NCBI GenBank assembly: GCA_902806565.1
Contig: CADCXA010000069.1
Location: forward strand, 392,014 to 456,013
Reading direction: 5' to 3'
Length of the DNA stretch: 64,000 bases
Source: Hypoxylon rubiginosum
Taxonomy: Eukaryota; Ascomycota; Sordariomycetes; Xylariales; Hypoxylaceae
Position numbers and translations under genes: made by a program. The notes beneath the pieces were generated by a model. That model was not told where the DNA came from, searched no databases, and worked only from the letters and a program-made list of their open reading frames with translations. Numbering within the stretch: position 1 is the stretch's first letter; each line of letters opens with the position of its first letter. Shown piece after piece: positions 16,701 to 27,168 of this stretch.

Positions 16701-16775
16701 TTTAATAAATATTATATTTAAACTTATAAATATAATAATATAAATTATTTAAATATAATTAAATAAATATAATTT

Positions 16776-16871
16776 ATTAAATTTATTAAATAATTTAAAT
16801 TTTATTAAAATAAGCTAGGTGGGCGCAGCTTACTAAGTTTATTAAATAGTTTAAATTTTATTAAGATAAAA
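16776..16871. repeat. Direct repeat at the AT-block/gene-island boundary
   Basis: A unit of about 33 bp, beginning TTTATTAAATAATTTAAATT, occurs at about 16,778-16,811 and again at about 16,838-16,871. The two copies flank a GC-rich core (CTAGGTGGGCGCAGCTTACT). The copy nearer the AT block has A at three places where the copy nearer the gene island keeps G (AAG/AAA, TAG/TAA, AAG/AAA). This marks the composition switch to within a few tens of bases. Confidence 0.7.
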
Positions 16872-17126
16872 TTAAAGGTCTCTTATCGTTATCTAATCGG
16901 CATGTTTAACTGCCAATCGGGACGGAGAGCTGCTTAAGCGAGTCCGAATTGTTGCATTGAACAGTGCGGGCGTAAGCGCTCAGAGGGCCGGGGCTGTGCA
17001 GCGCTGAGCCAACAACTCGAACAATAAAAAAATTAACGATGTATAAAATCAGTACTGAAGTCTCTTGAAAGGTCTCTTGAGAGGCCTCGGTCGTAATGTT
17101 CAGCATTGGAGTCTTGGCTAAAGAGT
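16872..17126 (+). promoter_or_regulatory. Upstream region of the 401-aa gene, first island sequence
   Basis: Ordinary-composition DNA begins here abruptly. It contains no supported gene. A short repeated pentadecamer-like phrase, AGTCTCTTGAAAGG then GGTCTCTTGAGAGG, lies at about 17,058-17,084, roughly 45-70 bp before the start codon chosen for the first gene. The segment is assumed to be that gene's promoter and leader; no TATA box stands out. Confidence 0.4.
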
Positions 17127-18560
17127 ATGTCTCAATCTTCCCACCCCCCGCCTTATCCGGGCAATATAGCGCATCGCGTCCTGGGAGACAGCGAGTTGGA
17201 GAAAAGTAAGAAAAGAAGACCAGGTCCCCGTAGATTCATTCAAGCTAAATAGTAACGGCAGCACACCCGGACCCCGGATCACGTGACGACTACTCGCCGT
17301 ACGACGACGACGAAGAAGAATGGGAACTGGATGACGCCCAAGAGGAGCTACGCGCTAATCAACACAGAAGTTATGACCAACATGAACACGAGCTCCTAAC
17401 TGCGTCCATACTGGCCCGTTCAAGATCCTCTTTACCAGCCGCCCCAGCACAGCTCCCGTACCCCGTTATCCTACCCCAGCGGCGACCCAAGAACCGCGAC
17501 CGCGGATTCATAAGGGCATACGCACCCGATCTGATGCGCTGCGGCATCGACCAGCCCACCTTCATGGCTTTCCTAGACGGCTTCGACAAGGCGACAGCGA
17601 CGTCTCCATGGCTAAGCGTCATAGATCTCGCAGGGGGCGTAGCCGGGGTTATTCCGTACGCCATAGCGGCTCCTATCGGATTAGCCGTCCAGATAGCAGC
17701 AGGAGTCTACCGAGAGACGCAAGGTCGCAAGAAGTAAGAGCAGGCGAATCTCGCAGTCCGACTAACTCCGCTAACCCCGACCTTCTTACTCGACTCTAGT
17801 CAGAACGACTTCATCGTGAAGATGAACGAAGAGCTCTTCCGGCCTCGTGGCCTATACTGCCTCATAATGGCATACTGGCCGGACACCGGCAAGACCAGCG
17901 CACGACAGGGCACTCTAACGCAGTTAGATATCAATGCCGCCACTAGCGCGCCCCCCGGTACGAGCAACAGGTATCGAAGTAACGACGGAACGATGGGGCC
18001 GATCGAGTTTCCTGAATCGGCAGAACTCGTCTTTCCCGGCCTCGAGGAAGCATCGCGGGATGATAAGGGCGGCGAGGGCAGTATAGGAGATACCGTATTG
18101 AAGGGATTCGAGAGGTTCAAAGGTCGTAGAGATCTTAAAGCCCAAAGGAAATACGTAATGTGTCGCGAAACCTTCCATGATGCTCCCAACTGACGAAGAA
18201 TATGTTAGCTCAAGAAGAATCCCGCAAGTGCTTTAAATCCATTGATGGACCCCAAGGTCGAGCTCACTCCTAAAGATCGCGAAAAGCAAGAGCGCAGGCT
18301 CGAAAAGGACGAACGAAAGCGAGAGAAACATGAGCGAAAGCACGAGAAAAAGGCGCAGAAGCATCCCGAGAGGGCAGAAAAAGAGCCTCGCAAGCGCCTA
18401 TTACAAAAGGTATTCAAGATCCGCTCGAGCCCAGCACCGAACGCCTGTCGGAGTTCTAACAAATACGCAGGATGTCTTGTATATGATGATTATTAATATG
18501 CCGTCGACGGATGAGATGGAGAATGCGTTGAAATTGGTTGGAGATGGGAGAGGCGTATGA
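17127..18560 (+). CDS. Conserved fungal protein of unknown function, 401 aa, five exons
   Basis: Exons 17127-17205, 17253-17733, 17800-18154, 18209-18409 and 18471-18560; introns of 47, 66, 54 and 61 bp carry GT/AG ends and CTAAA, CTGAC or CTAAC branch sites. All phases join without a stop. From memory it resembles a widespread, often multicopy family of ascomycete proteins of unknown role. The recognisable core is a hydrophobic, glycine-rich segment (about residues 130-185, containing SPWLSVIDLAGG and IPYAIAAPIGLAVQIAAG), followed by MNEELFRPRGLYCLIMAY. The N-terminus is acidic (YDDDEEEWELDD). A very basic/acidic KE-rich stretch near residue 330 (EKQERRLEKDERKREKHERK) probably forms a charged helix, and the protein ends in VLYMMIINMPS. 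The hydrophobic core could be membrane-associated. The start is the first ATG that splices in frame. It is the island gene closest to the AT block, about 250 bp from it, and is not visibly damaged. Confidence 0.82.
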
Positions 18561-19418
18561 AAATTGAGAAGAGGGCATCGATAAACATTGCGTAGGGGCG
18601 GACCGGATCCAAGTACTCTACCTAGCAGCTTCGTGCTCCGTGGTTAGAGGTGAGACTCTTTTCAGGTATCTCTAACGACGAGGATCGTGAGAAAACTGCC
18701 GTACTTTTCCTTCCTGGACTGGTCGACCGACTGTTTGGATAGGCCTGCGAATGCCTAGCTTCGCCGTTATTATCTACAGCTGGAGTGGGATTTCTACGAG
18801 ATTCCCTCAACGACAGCTTGGAGCTATGTGGGCGATGTATGCGTATGGTGCAGTATTCTCATGGCCTGTAGGTACCTCGCCCTTGTTGATTTTATAGCTA
18901 CATGTAGTATTTAATCCCTAAATGACCTGAGATCAGGGTCGATGCGGAAGGGCTTGGAGTCTATCCTCGTACCAAGGTACCTACATGTAGGTACGTGCTT
19001 GCCTAAAAATACCCTACAAAAGGAGGATAGGTACTTGGGTACTTATCTTCTTTCCCGAGACGAGTATAATAGCGGTAGTGACTACCAATAGCCTGACGCC
19101 TTCTATCGTCGTCCTCGCACCAGCTTTTTTCGTATAATCTCGTTGAAGAAATTCAACCAAATCTCAGATCAATACCCATCTGGATCTTTCACCTTTCCAC
19201 CTTTCCACACCTCCGCCCTTTCACTCTCTCAGAACCTCCACCCTTCCACTCTCTCAGAACATCTTTTCAGACCCTTCTCATACCTCTTCCTGGTACCATT
19301 CAAGCTTCCTGATACCATTCAAGAGGCATCATACCTCGCATTCACTTGATTTAAATCACCGGCCGAGCCACGAAACAGCTCCCACAGTATCGCGCAACCA
19401 GTCGAAACCGACGATACC
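18561..19418. promoter_or_regulatory. Intergenic region and CT-rich leader of the 459-aa gene
   Basis: No gene is supported. A perfect 18-bp palindrome GTACCTACATGTAGGTAC lies at 18,977-18,994, one of many related motifs in the island. From about 19,180 to 19,330 the plus strand is pyrimidine-rich, with a near repeat TTCCACCTTTCCAC and two copies of CACTCTCTCAGAAC. This is typical of fungal promoter or 5' leader sequence just before a start codon. Confidence 0.5.
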
Positions 19419-20854
19419 ATGGCTACCATGGGACATCCTACCCAAGACGCTACCGCCGTCGTCGCCGAGCCATCTAAGTATGGTTTCTATATCGACCCGA
19501 TCTTCCTCAAACCTCTTTCCGGAGAGAATGGAGAGTTTCGACACTCCAACTCCCACTTCAAGTCCGACTCCCTCCTAGAGTCTTTCCCTCTTCCGCCCAT
19601 AAGACTTAACTCCCAAGGCTGCAAGGAACTTCTACAACACGGGTTCCTCGCCTTTGATCTGCCTCCAAAGCTTCTGAAGCTCGCGGACGAAGCCTTTTCC
19701 GAGGGCTACTGCGTTGGTCACAACGGCCAGCATGAACTTATATTCCTCAAGGAGGAGCCCGCCACGGGAATCAGTCCGATTTGGATACCAAGGGTCATGG
19801 GAATGACCGAGAAGGAGACGCTATATTTTATACGCGAGGAGGGAGACCGTACGAAGAACCTTGCGGCTGAGGGCAAAGTTGGTGCGGCCCAATACACTGT
19901 GCTTGCGGCAAAGTACAAGGTGTTGGAGAGAGAGATCTTAGCACGATGGAAGCAGATACTTGGACATTACGAACAGGAGGGTAGGGAAGATAGTGGGCAG
20001 GACGGTGGGCAGGACGGTGGGCAGGACGGAGAGCAAGACGGGGAGCATGAAGTTGGGAAGGAGGCTAAGGAAAATAGCAAGGGCGACAAGCAGGGTCGCA
20101 AGCAAGATGGGGAGGGGGAGGACGGCTCTGGAAATCCGAACGCCCGACAGAATCCCCAGCTATACCAGCTGCTGGGGAAATCAGATGATGCACTGATCAA
20201 GGCGTGCATCCTGTCGATTGACGCAACCCCACCCTTCATGGCCCAATGGGCATGTTCACGACTGATTCGCCGTTCCGTCATTAGGGCTAGGAACAGCAGC
20301 AGCAAGGCAAACCAGACCAGGCCCGATGCGATCTCCGCAATCCCGGTTCCGAGCCGTATGGCCATCTACAAGCACGTCATGGAGCCTCAGAAGTACGATA
20401 CCGACCTGGATAACGAAGGCGCTAGAGTTTTCTCGAAGTGGCGACTCCCAAACTTCCTACAGTATCATGCCTACAAGGCCTTCCGACGGGTCCAGGAAGA
20501 GGGAATCCATGCTCATTCCTCGGCCGCCGAAGATGGCGACAAGATCGCTGCGACACTTAAGCGGGCAGCTGAAGAGCACAGAGCTAAAGGTAGCGTGGAG
20601 CGGGTAGGAGAAGAGATGGTTGATCTCAAAGACGGCATGATAACCGTTGAGAGATTCAATGCGGAATTCCCCGACGGTAGTCCCTGGAACCGGGTACCTC
20701 AGGCATCTCAGGTTTGTGAAATCTAATCCCCCCGTCCCATTGCTAAAGCGATGCTGACAAAGAACAGCCGGGCCTAAGCAACACAGACGTCAAAAGACCT
20801 GCCACGGATACAGAAGACAGGCCTTCCAAGCTGCAGAAGCGCGAGGAGCCTTAG
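19419..20854 (+). CDS. Unknown protein, 459 aa, two exons, with a DGGQ repeat
   Basis: Exon 1 is 19419-20711 and exon 2 is 20768-20854. The 56-bp intron begins GTTTGT and has a GCTGAC branch site before AACAG. Splicing replaces a four-residue tail with 28 residues (PGLSNTDVKRPATDTEDRPS...). The start ATG sits in GATACCATGG. I do not recognise the family. The N-terminal 170 residues look globular (FYIDPIFLKPL, FLAFDLPPKLLKLADEAF, PIWIPRVMGMTEKETLYFI). Residues about 185-245 are low complexity and charged, with tandem DGGQ/DGEQ units encoded by 12-bp repeats. Residues about 250-400 are globular again (DDALIKACILSIDATPPFMA, MAIYKHVMEPQKYDTDLDNE). No signal peptide or membrane helix is evident. 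Codon use is ordinary and the long uninterrupted frame with a clean terminal intron supports a real gene. Confidence 0.75.
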
Positions 20855-21676
20855 ATTTATGATTTCAGCATCGAAGTGGCGGCGCGAGGGAGCATGGAGT
20901 GGAGGCTAGGGAATGGGGACAAGGGATATTATCAGGAGAGATACTTGAAGAGCAGCATCACGAGTGGCGGTGGATTTGAGTTCATCTTCGACCTTAACAC
21001 ATCTTCTACTTCAACAGATAACTGGGATGATTTGTCTTTTCAGTTGAACGCGAATGGTTTTTCTAAATACTTGAAGTTAGGAATGGGCTCACAGATGGGC
21101 GGGGTCGAGCTTTTCGGGAAGGGGGGAACTCGGATTCTCGTCCCATTACCCAGTTCCCCTTACCCAATTACTTACGAGTATAATGGAAGCATCGCGGCTT
21201 CCTTCGTTGCTTTAGTTTCTTTTTTAATCACGCATTATGGGACTGACAAGCCAAAGTTTCCTAGCACTTCCCGTACTCTCCCATTGCTAAAGGGGAGGGG
21301 GATTTGGCACTGAAGTAGGAACTCAAGAAAGGGACTCGGGAAAGGGACTCGGGAAGGGAAATTATGAAAGGGGGAGCTAAGAGGCGCGGCATATTAAAAG
21401 GGGCTTAGCTGAAGTCGAAACTTCACGATTTATTAGCTACCTACCTTAAACCAAATATCGTCGTATGTCTTCTTTCGAATAATCGACTCTATGCATCGAT
21501 TATTAGAACCTACCTCCTAGGTACCCAAGTAGGTACTTAGTAGGTATTTATATCAGTGAATGCCAGCAGGGAGGTCCCCTAGGAGCAACTAACATCTTTA
21601 CCAAAATAAAACCATTCGATTAGCTACCTAATGTACTTCAAAATACCTAAGTAATAACCAGGACTGTATTTTAAGA
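20855..21676. other. Intergenic, between the 459-aa gene and the rhodopsin-like gene
   Basis: These are the convergent 3' ends of the two neighbours. An open frame from ATG 20,894 to 21,313 (139 codons, plus) has no recognisable domain and I do not call it a gene. Small tandem phrases (GGGACTCGGGAA, twice near 21,330) and several GGTACC/TAGGTA motifs near 21,520-21,550 are present. Nothing else is seen. Confidence 0.5.
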
Positions 21677-22838
21677 CTAGGCGCTTTGTCGTGAAGAGCC
21701 TTTGTCATTGTTCTGGATGGGCAGATTCATAGAATCCCCCTCCAGGATATCTGCTCGTTCATGTAAACGCTGGTGCGAGGATTCAAGGTTGTAAGAATTT
21801 TCCTGGTCGGTATAATTGTTGTATTCCAAAGACGAGGACCCGATGCTCTTCCCCGTGATTCGTGATAGTAGATGCGTGAGGCGCCACTCGCCGTTAGTGA
21901 GAAGCGGCTTGATGGTCGGTACACAGGCGCAGATGATGATAATCCAATTCTCTGCGAGGAACCAATAGACCAGCAGAACGGCGTCCCACGTAAAGTCCGG
22001 TGTCGATAAGTTGCGGAGCTCGGCAGTTTTTACAGCAGCGGCGGCCGCAGCACTGTCAATTTATTAGGGAAGCCGGTAGAAGTTTATAGTAAAAGGCAAC
22101 TTACATGGCGCCTAGCGACATTAAGAAACCGATGCCAAGCTTCGTCTTTAGCGGCATCTGAAGATTCCAGATAATGAGGATAGGGAAAAGAGCAAGAACC
22201 AAGTCGCTCCATGCCGAAAAGGCACCCTGGAAGTAGCCGTAATATTGCTGGACAGTCGGAGCCCAGCATGTTCCCTGGGAGACGTTTCTAACGCGATCCC
22301 ACAGATATGTAACGGGAGTACATTGAGCAAAAGTAATGACGATAAGGACCAAATTGACAACGACCAGAAGAAATATTAAACCCCAGAGGAAGAGCGCTTG
22401 CCGGCGGTTTCTATTGATGAGACGCATAAGAAACAATGCTATCGAAACCTTGCCAAAAGCCGCACTTCCCGGAGAGAATGGGACACTGAGCCAAATCATA
22501 TAAATGGCGTTTACTCTTTGGTCCTCTTCGAGATAAAATGCGTGCCTTCCAACGCCGTAGTGAACCATGAGAGTCACAATGATGTCGGTAATAACAGCTA
22601 GGACCTAGTAGGGAGACATGTTATTAGTTGAATGTATGTAAGTTAGCAATTCCATCAAACTTACTACGGCTATAACCATGATCCAGTCGTCCCAGCCGAT
22701 CTTCTTGATGATAACTGCGCGGGTATACATGCGCATACCGAGTAGAGAGCACCCGACGAACCCCATAGTCCATGCGGCCACAACGAGACCGGATCCATGG
22801 TCCACATCCGGAGGAAGAGGTTCTGGTAACAGATCCAT
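21677..22838 (-). CDS. Fungal rhodopsin-like integral membrane protein, 349 aa, three exons
   Basis: Exons in reading order are 22838-22665, 22604-22105 and 22052-21677; introns are 60 and 52 bp (GTAAGT...CTAG and GTAAGT...GACAG) and all phases agree. The protein belongs to the large ascomycete 'rhodopsin domain' family (Pfam Fung_rhodopsin type), which is not a proven photoreceptor. About seven hydrophobic segments are visible: VVAAWTMGFVGCSLLGM, DDWIMVIAVVLAVITDIIV, IWLSVPFSPGSAAFGKVSIA, LFLWGLIFLLVVVNLVLIVI, WSDLVLALFPILIIW, a segment around GIGFLMSLGAIAAAA, and NWIIIICACVPTIKPLL. Family landmarks are GWDDW after helix 1, the RxxNxxRR loop, GTCW in an outer loop and a CxPTxKPL ending. The last ~90 residues are a polar, probably cytoplasmic tail. 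A further in-frame ATG at 22,892 exists; 22,838 fits the family better. Divergent from O-methyltransferase 1. Confidence 0.9.
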
Positions 22839-23604
22839 TACTATATGGTGATTGGTAGGGAAGCAGTAACACAGAAGTCGTAGAGTTAACAAGATAGGAA
22901 ATGTAATGATAGGTTACATGGACGGTAAAGACGCTGGGGCAGCATCTGGTTAAATATATCTCCATCCTATGAACTAATCGCTGCCGCACGCGTGCAGCAC
23001 GAACTTAGGTTTACTCTGTTGGGCCAGGTATATTACGTAGTACTTACAAACGAGCCGCAAGTTCATAACGGGTAATAGGGCGTATAGCTCACCCGACCAT
23101 TAACCCGCTTTGGACCTGTTGGATAATAGAGGCCATTCTGGAAGACTTAGGTCCTGCGCACAAGCTAAAAGCCGCAGTCGTAGTAATTTTCTTCCGAGTT
23201 ATTTATAGCAATTATAAAAATATATAATAATTTAAATATATAAAGTGTTATTATTATTATTGTTATTATTATTATATTTTATTTTCCTATATTTTATTTT
23301 TATAAATATTTTCAGTGTGGTTACGCCCTAGCGTTAGGGTGTGTCAAATTCACCACATCACATGCAGAATATAAGTTACCTAGGTACCTAATTACGAAGA
23401 ATACGAAGAATCCTTTAGCCCCCAAACATGCGAGTTGGTGGCTTCCAACAGGTACCTCCTACCTGCCGTATGTAGCCGTAAGCAAACGAAGTGTGTCGGA
23501 TTCTTACATATACGTCCTAACCGCGCTGCTTTCCATTCATTTCGTTTGCCAGTTCGGGGACACTATAAGCACAAGACGCACGGCAGAAACGCATCACCTG
23601 AACT
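22839..23604. promoter_or_regulatory. Divergent intergenic region with an internal AT-rich patch
   Basis: Lies between the starts of the rhodopsin-like gene (minus) and O-methyltransferase 1 (plus), so it likely holds both promoters. At about 23,205-23,312 composition drops to almost pure A/T, including a run of TTATTATTATTATTG. It is followed directly by an imperfect inverted repeat, ACGCCCTA-GCG-TTAGGGTGT, at about 23,323-23,342. TACCTAGGTA occurs at 23,377-23,386. The patch resembles a small degraded repeat insertion. Confidence 0.5.
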
Positions 23605-25085
23605 ATGGCTAATCCAGAAAAGTCTTCAGCTGACTTTATCGCAGCGGCTCATAGCGTCCTTGCTAGCAAAGATGAGAGCGCTCGCAGGCAAATGTTTGGA
23701 GTCGCTATGCAGGCGATGGCCATGCTAGAATCCCCTCTTGACACTGTCTGGAGGATAATTATGTCTGTAAGTTGGAAGAAAACATACTATCCTAGCCTAA
23801 AGCCTAGCCGCGCCGAGTATCTAATAAAGCTATTAGCCACACGCTCCCTCTGCCTTGATGACTCTGATCAAAGCCGGCGTCATCCAAGAAATCGCCAAAT
23901 CGGAGTCTCCTTCATCGGCCGATCACCTTGCTGCGGTCTCGGGCGCAGATAGACTCCTGATAGGTATGAGAGTAGCTCTATGTGCGATAATGTTCGGGGG
24001 CTGATATCTTCTAGTGCGGCTTTTGAGACCCCTCAATGCGTTGGGTTTCGTCAAGGAGACGAGCCAGGAGGAATATGCCCCTACAGCTATCACAAAAACC
24101 TTGGTAGAGCGTGCCATGCTGGGAGGATATCAGTTCATGTAAGATTCTGCGTGCCCCTGTTATTGATTCAATACTGAGATGCGCTAGGTCTTCTGCTGCG
24201 ACACGATCTCTAGCAAACATGCCATTCTACCTCGAGAAGACGGGCTTCAAGAATGTGGAAGGCGCCCCGGGTCCCTTTCAAGATGCACATCACACGGAAG
24301 ATAATATGTTCCAGTGGCTAATAAAGGACCCGCCAATGATGGGCAATTTCAACGCTTTGATGACGGGTCAGCGTGCGGATCGCCAGCAGTGGTTCGACTT
24401 CTTCGACGTCCACGGCATCTTACTTCGAGGCGCCAAAACCAACCCAACTACCACGCTACTAGTCGATATCGCCGGCGGCGAAGGCCATGATATCTCAGAG
24501 CTCCATAAGCATTATCCCGACGCCCCCGGGAGACTCATTCTCCAGGACCTTCCCCAGGTTATAGACAGCATCCAGGAGCTCACCCCTAAGGTTGAACGTC
24601 AGAAGCATGACTTCTTTCAGACGCAGCCGATCAGAGGTACGTATAACCACCCCATATATATTTTTTGATCGAGATAAAGGCTGACTTCAGAAATGATAGG
24701 CGCTAGGTGCTATTACTTCCGTTCCATCTTTCATGACTGGCCAGATGCGGACTGCATTAAGATCCTAAAGAGAACGGCGGAGGCCATGACACCGGGATAC
24801 TCGAAGCTGCTCCTATCAGAATTCATCCTTCCAGCCAGCAATACTCCTCTTTATCCTGCACTATTGGATATTAACATGATGGGTGAGTTCGCTTGCCTAA
24901 GCTTGATGATGTAGGCTACAACACGATATGCTGACATGTCTCTTATTACAGCTGTACTCAACGGAATGGAGAGAACAGAGGCCCAATTCAGTGAGTTGTT
25001 GGACGCAGCCGGATTGAAGGTAATTAAATTCTGGACTGTCGGACCAGAGGTGGAGGGACTCGTCGAAGCTGTTCTGAAAGATTAA
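23605..25085 (+). CDS. SAM-dependent O-methyltransferase 1, 392 aa, six exons
   Basis: Exons 23605-23766, 23837-23963, 24015-24138, 24188-24636, 24700-24882 and 24952-25085; five introns of 49-70 bp with consistent phases. It is a plant-type/fungal secondary-metabolite O-methyltransferase (PF00891 family), which transfers a methyl group from S-adenosylmethionine to a hydroxyl of a small aromatic or polyketide substrate. An N-terminal helical dimerisation/winged-helix part (residues about 1-130; PSALMTLIKAGVIQEI, RLLRPLNALGFVKE, YAPTAIT) precedes the Rossmann domain. The SAM loop is LLVDIAGGEGHD near residue 230, followed by LILQDLPQVID. The likely catalytic His is in FRSIFHDWPD at about residue 299. 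The end is DINMMAVLNGMERTEAQF...LLDAAGLKVIKFW. Length is normal. In the fourth intron two in-frame acceptors nine bases apart (24,690 and 24,699) would give or omit E-M-I; the family pattern (PIRGARCYYFRS) favours the second. Substrate unknown; no synthase gene is in the window. Confidence 0.93.
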
Positions 25086-25373
25086 TCTCCTTTAGAAGCT
25101 TGAAATAGTCCTCCTACCCTATTTCCACCTAGGCTAGCTGGGTAGTTAGGTAGCTAGACCATCTTATCCCATGGATCTAGTTTCTCAAATTTCATAGTGG
25201 ATAATAACCATTGTACATTTTCAGCACAACAACTAGAAGTGCTGTCTAGCCTTTTTTATTCTTTTTCATTCTTATGGGTGCCTCTAAGGCAGGTATGTAC
25301 CTAGATGGGCACATACAAGCGTCAGAGAACACACTGTATGCCTTCCTTTTGATCTACGCCCAGATCGAGTCCG

Positions 25374-26735
25374 TCAGAATTGCTTGTCATAATCGACCAA
25401 AGTAAAGCGATATCGGACGTCATTTTCGTGAATACGTCTCACTATTGGGAAATTTTATGTTAGAGTCTTGCTTTTGAAGGGTGTCAACAATATTAATACT
25501 CACGTGCTTGTCCACATCCCTCTTCTCCAACGGGGATCGTTTCTACCCAGCTCTTAATGTCCTGGTCCGCAGCCAACTTGAGCATAGCCAGAGTCTCCTT
25601 ACGGCTGCCCAAGTGGCTGCTTCCGATCAAGCAGCCGTTGCTGAGAAGGTTCTGCGGCGCGAGCCGCCATCCCTCACCTTCCGGAAGCCCGACTGCGATG
25701 AACTTGCCGTGGACCTTCAGTAGCGACAAGTACGGCGCAAGGCTGAAATCATCGTTGGAGCTGGCAGTTGACAGGATTAGGTCGAATGTCATCTCGTGAT
25801 CCTTATTCCATCCTTCCACCTGTGTCTCGAGGAAACCGTCGGCTCCCATTGCCATCGCATCGTTCTTCTTCCGCGCACTTCGTGATATGGCGTAAGTCTC
25901 CGCACCGAGTGCTTTACTGAACAGGATTCCGAAGTGACCAATCCCCCCACTGCTATGTGTCAGCCTCTAGAATGGTCAATGGAATAGGGGTACCTTGGGT
26001 ACATTCCGAGAATCCCGACCTTCTTGCCGGGCCCTGCACCATTTCTGACCAGGGGAGAATATGCCGTCAGTCCGGCACATAGCATGGGTGCTGCAAGCTC
26101 CGACCGTAACTTCTCAGGGATAGGGAAAGTGAAGTGTTCATGGGCGCGGATATGCGACGAATAACCACCATGGGCCAAGGTACCGTCCGGGTATATAGAG
26201 CCGTATGTGTCTACGACAGTATCAGGACGTGTTGTGCTCAGTCACTTGCTCTAGTGAGTCTGCTACGTACCCATTTGCTGTTTGCAGTATGTCTCGTTAT
26301 CTTCCTTGCATATATTGCAGTCGAGACACGCCGAAATCTGAGCTCCAACTCCTACTCGATCTCCGATCTTGATACTGGTGACCTTTGGGCCAACCTTGAC
26401 TGCGTGGCCGATGATCTCTGATAATGAGTATTAGCACCTTAGTCTTAGAAAGTTTCGCAACAGTTTTCACCATGTCCTGGTACCAATGGCCAGTTCTTGT
26501 TTCCCCAACCGCCGGTCGCCGTGTGCACGTCGGAGCCGCAAACACCGCAAGCAATGATCTTTACGTCGATGTCGTAATCGCCGAAGGGTTTTGGTTTGAA
26601 CTGGAAGGTTTCTGTTAGTCCGCGGCGCACATGTGTATCGCTCAAAACCGCCTAGGCACTTACCTCAAATCTCTTCGGATGGCTCCATTCTTCTGCCGAG
26701 GGAATGGCGAAACCTTCAAATGTTTCTGGATACAT
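25374..26735 (-). CDS. Zinc-dependent NADP(H) alcohol dehydrogenase (cinnamyl-alcohol/Adh6 type), 356 aa, six exons
   Basis: Exons in reading order are 26735-26664, 26600-26471, 26417-26271, 26210-26003, 25949-25504 and 25441-25374; introns of 53-63 bp. It is a medium-chain dehydrogenase that interconverts aldehydes and alcohols in the cytosol. Catalytic zinc ligands are Cys45 (GVCGSD), His67-Glu68 (PGHE) and Cys161 (MLCAGLTAY). The structural zinc cysteines are 98, 101, 104 and 112 (ACLDCNICKEDNETYC). The dinucleotide loop is GILGIGGIGHFG at about 182-193, formed exactly across the fourth intron. SRS soon after is typical of NADP preference in this subfamily. It ends RYRFTLVDYDKQF. Length is normal and all motifs are intact. 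It is co-oriented with the reductase upstream and tail-to-tail with O-methyltransferase 1 (288 bp). In the proposed pathway it could reduce the aldehyde released by the aldolase; that is inference from neighbourhood. Confidence 0.92.
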
Positions 26736-27168
26736 GGTGTTCGCCGAGAAGGTGATTATTCTCGAGTCTAGAAGCCAACCTTGATGGGTTGCAGCTCTCT
26801 ACACAGAATACCTCGACTATTGTTTATATTTCTCCCAAGTACGACTGACGGTAATCTCATACTCCTGCCGCCTACCCCCGCCTGGATACGGCTCTGAAGC
26901 CATGCACGAAGGGAAACCCTGTCAGTGTGGGTATAGTAGCTAGTTCGGGCCAGAACCAGAAAGGGGATATCTGATTCTCTTTACAGACTAACCTTTATCT
27001 CCTCGATCTATTACTGCCTAACATAAGCTACCATGTACCAGGTACTAAAGTGAGTTAGTTTCGACTCCAATAATTCTCACGGCGTTTCGTGTTTAATAGG
27101 TTGGCCCTCGTCTACCAATCTGTGGCATGTGGCAATTCAAACTACCATGTGATTGATTAGACTAAAAC
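26736..27168 (-). promoter_or_regulatory. Intergenic, promoter of the alcohol dehydrogenase
   Basis: This 433-bp gap lies between two minus-strand genes. It must contain the 3' end of the reductase and the promoter of the dehydrogenase. No open frame of note, no repeat longer than a few bases, and only one TAGGTA-like element; I see nothing else in it. Confidence 0.4.

Larger units (their letters stand above)
1..16800. repeat. AT-rich, gene-free block (RIP-degraded repeats), left flank
   Basis: Nearly pure A/T sequence; lines I counted have about 5-12% G+C. No convincing gene is present: the only open frame over 60 codons (10,389-10,571, minus) encodes a low-complexity I/L/N/K string. At 241-420 I counted 15 C and no G; 12 of those C are followed by T, 3 by C and none by A or G. 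Loss of CpA and its complement TpG is the known mark of RIP in ascomycetes, so this is inferred to be old transposon sequence mutated beyond recognition. Degenerate direct repeats are visible (separate entries). A centromeric or subtelomeric position is possible, but no telomere repeat is seen. Confidence 0.85.

Noticed and set aside
17371..18462. Minus-strand frames opposite the 401-aa gene, including one rich in serine, phenylalanine and cysteine
   Set aside because: Shadows of the plus-strand exons; the spliced plus-strand model has conserved family motifs and matching splice phases.
20894..21313. 139-codon plus-strand frame downstream of the 459-aa gene
   Set aside because: No domain, no splice support, ends in low-information sequence between two convergent genes; probably 3' non-coding.
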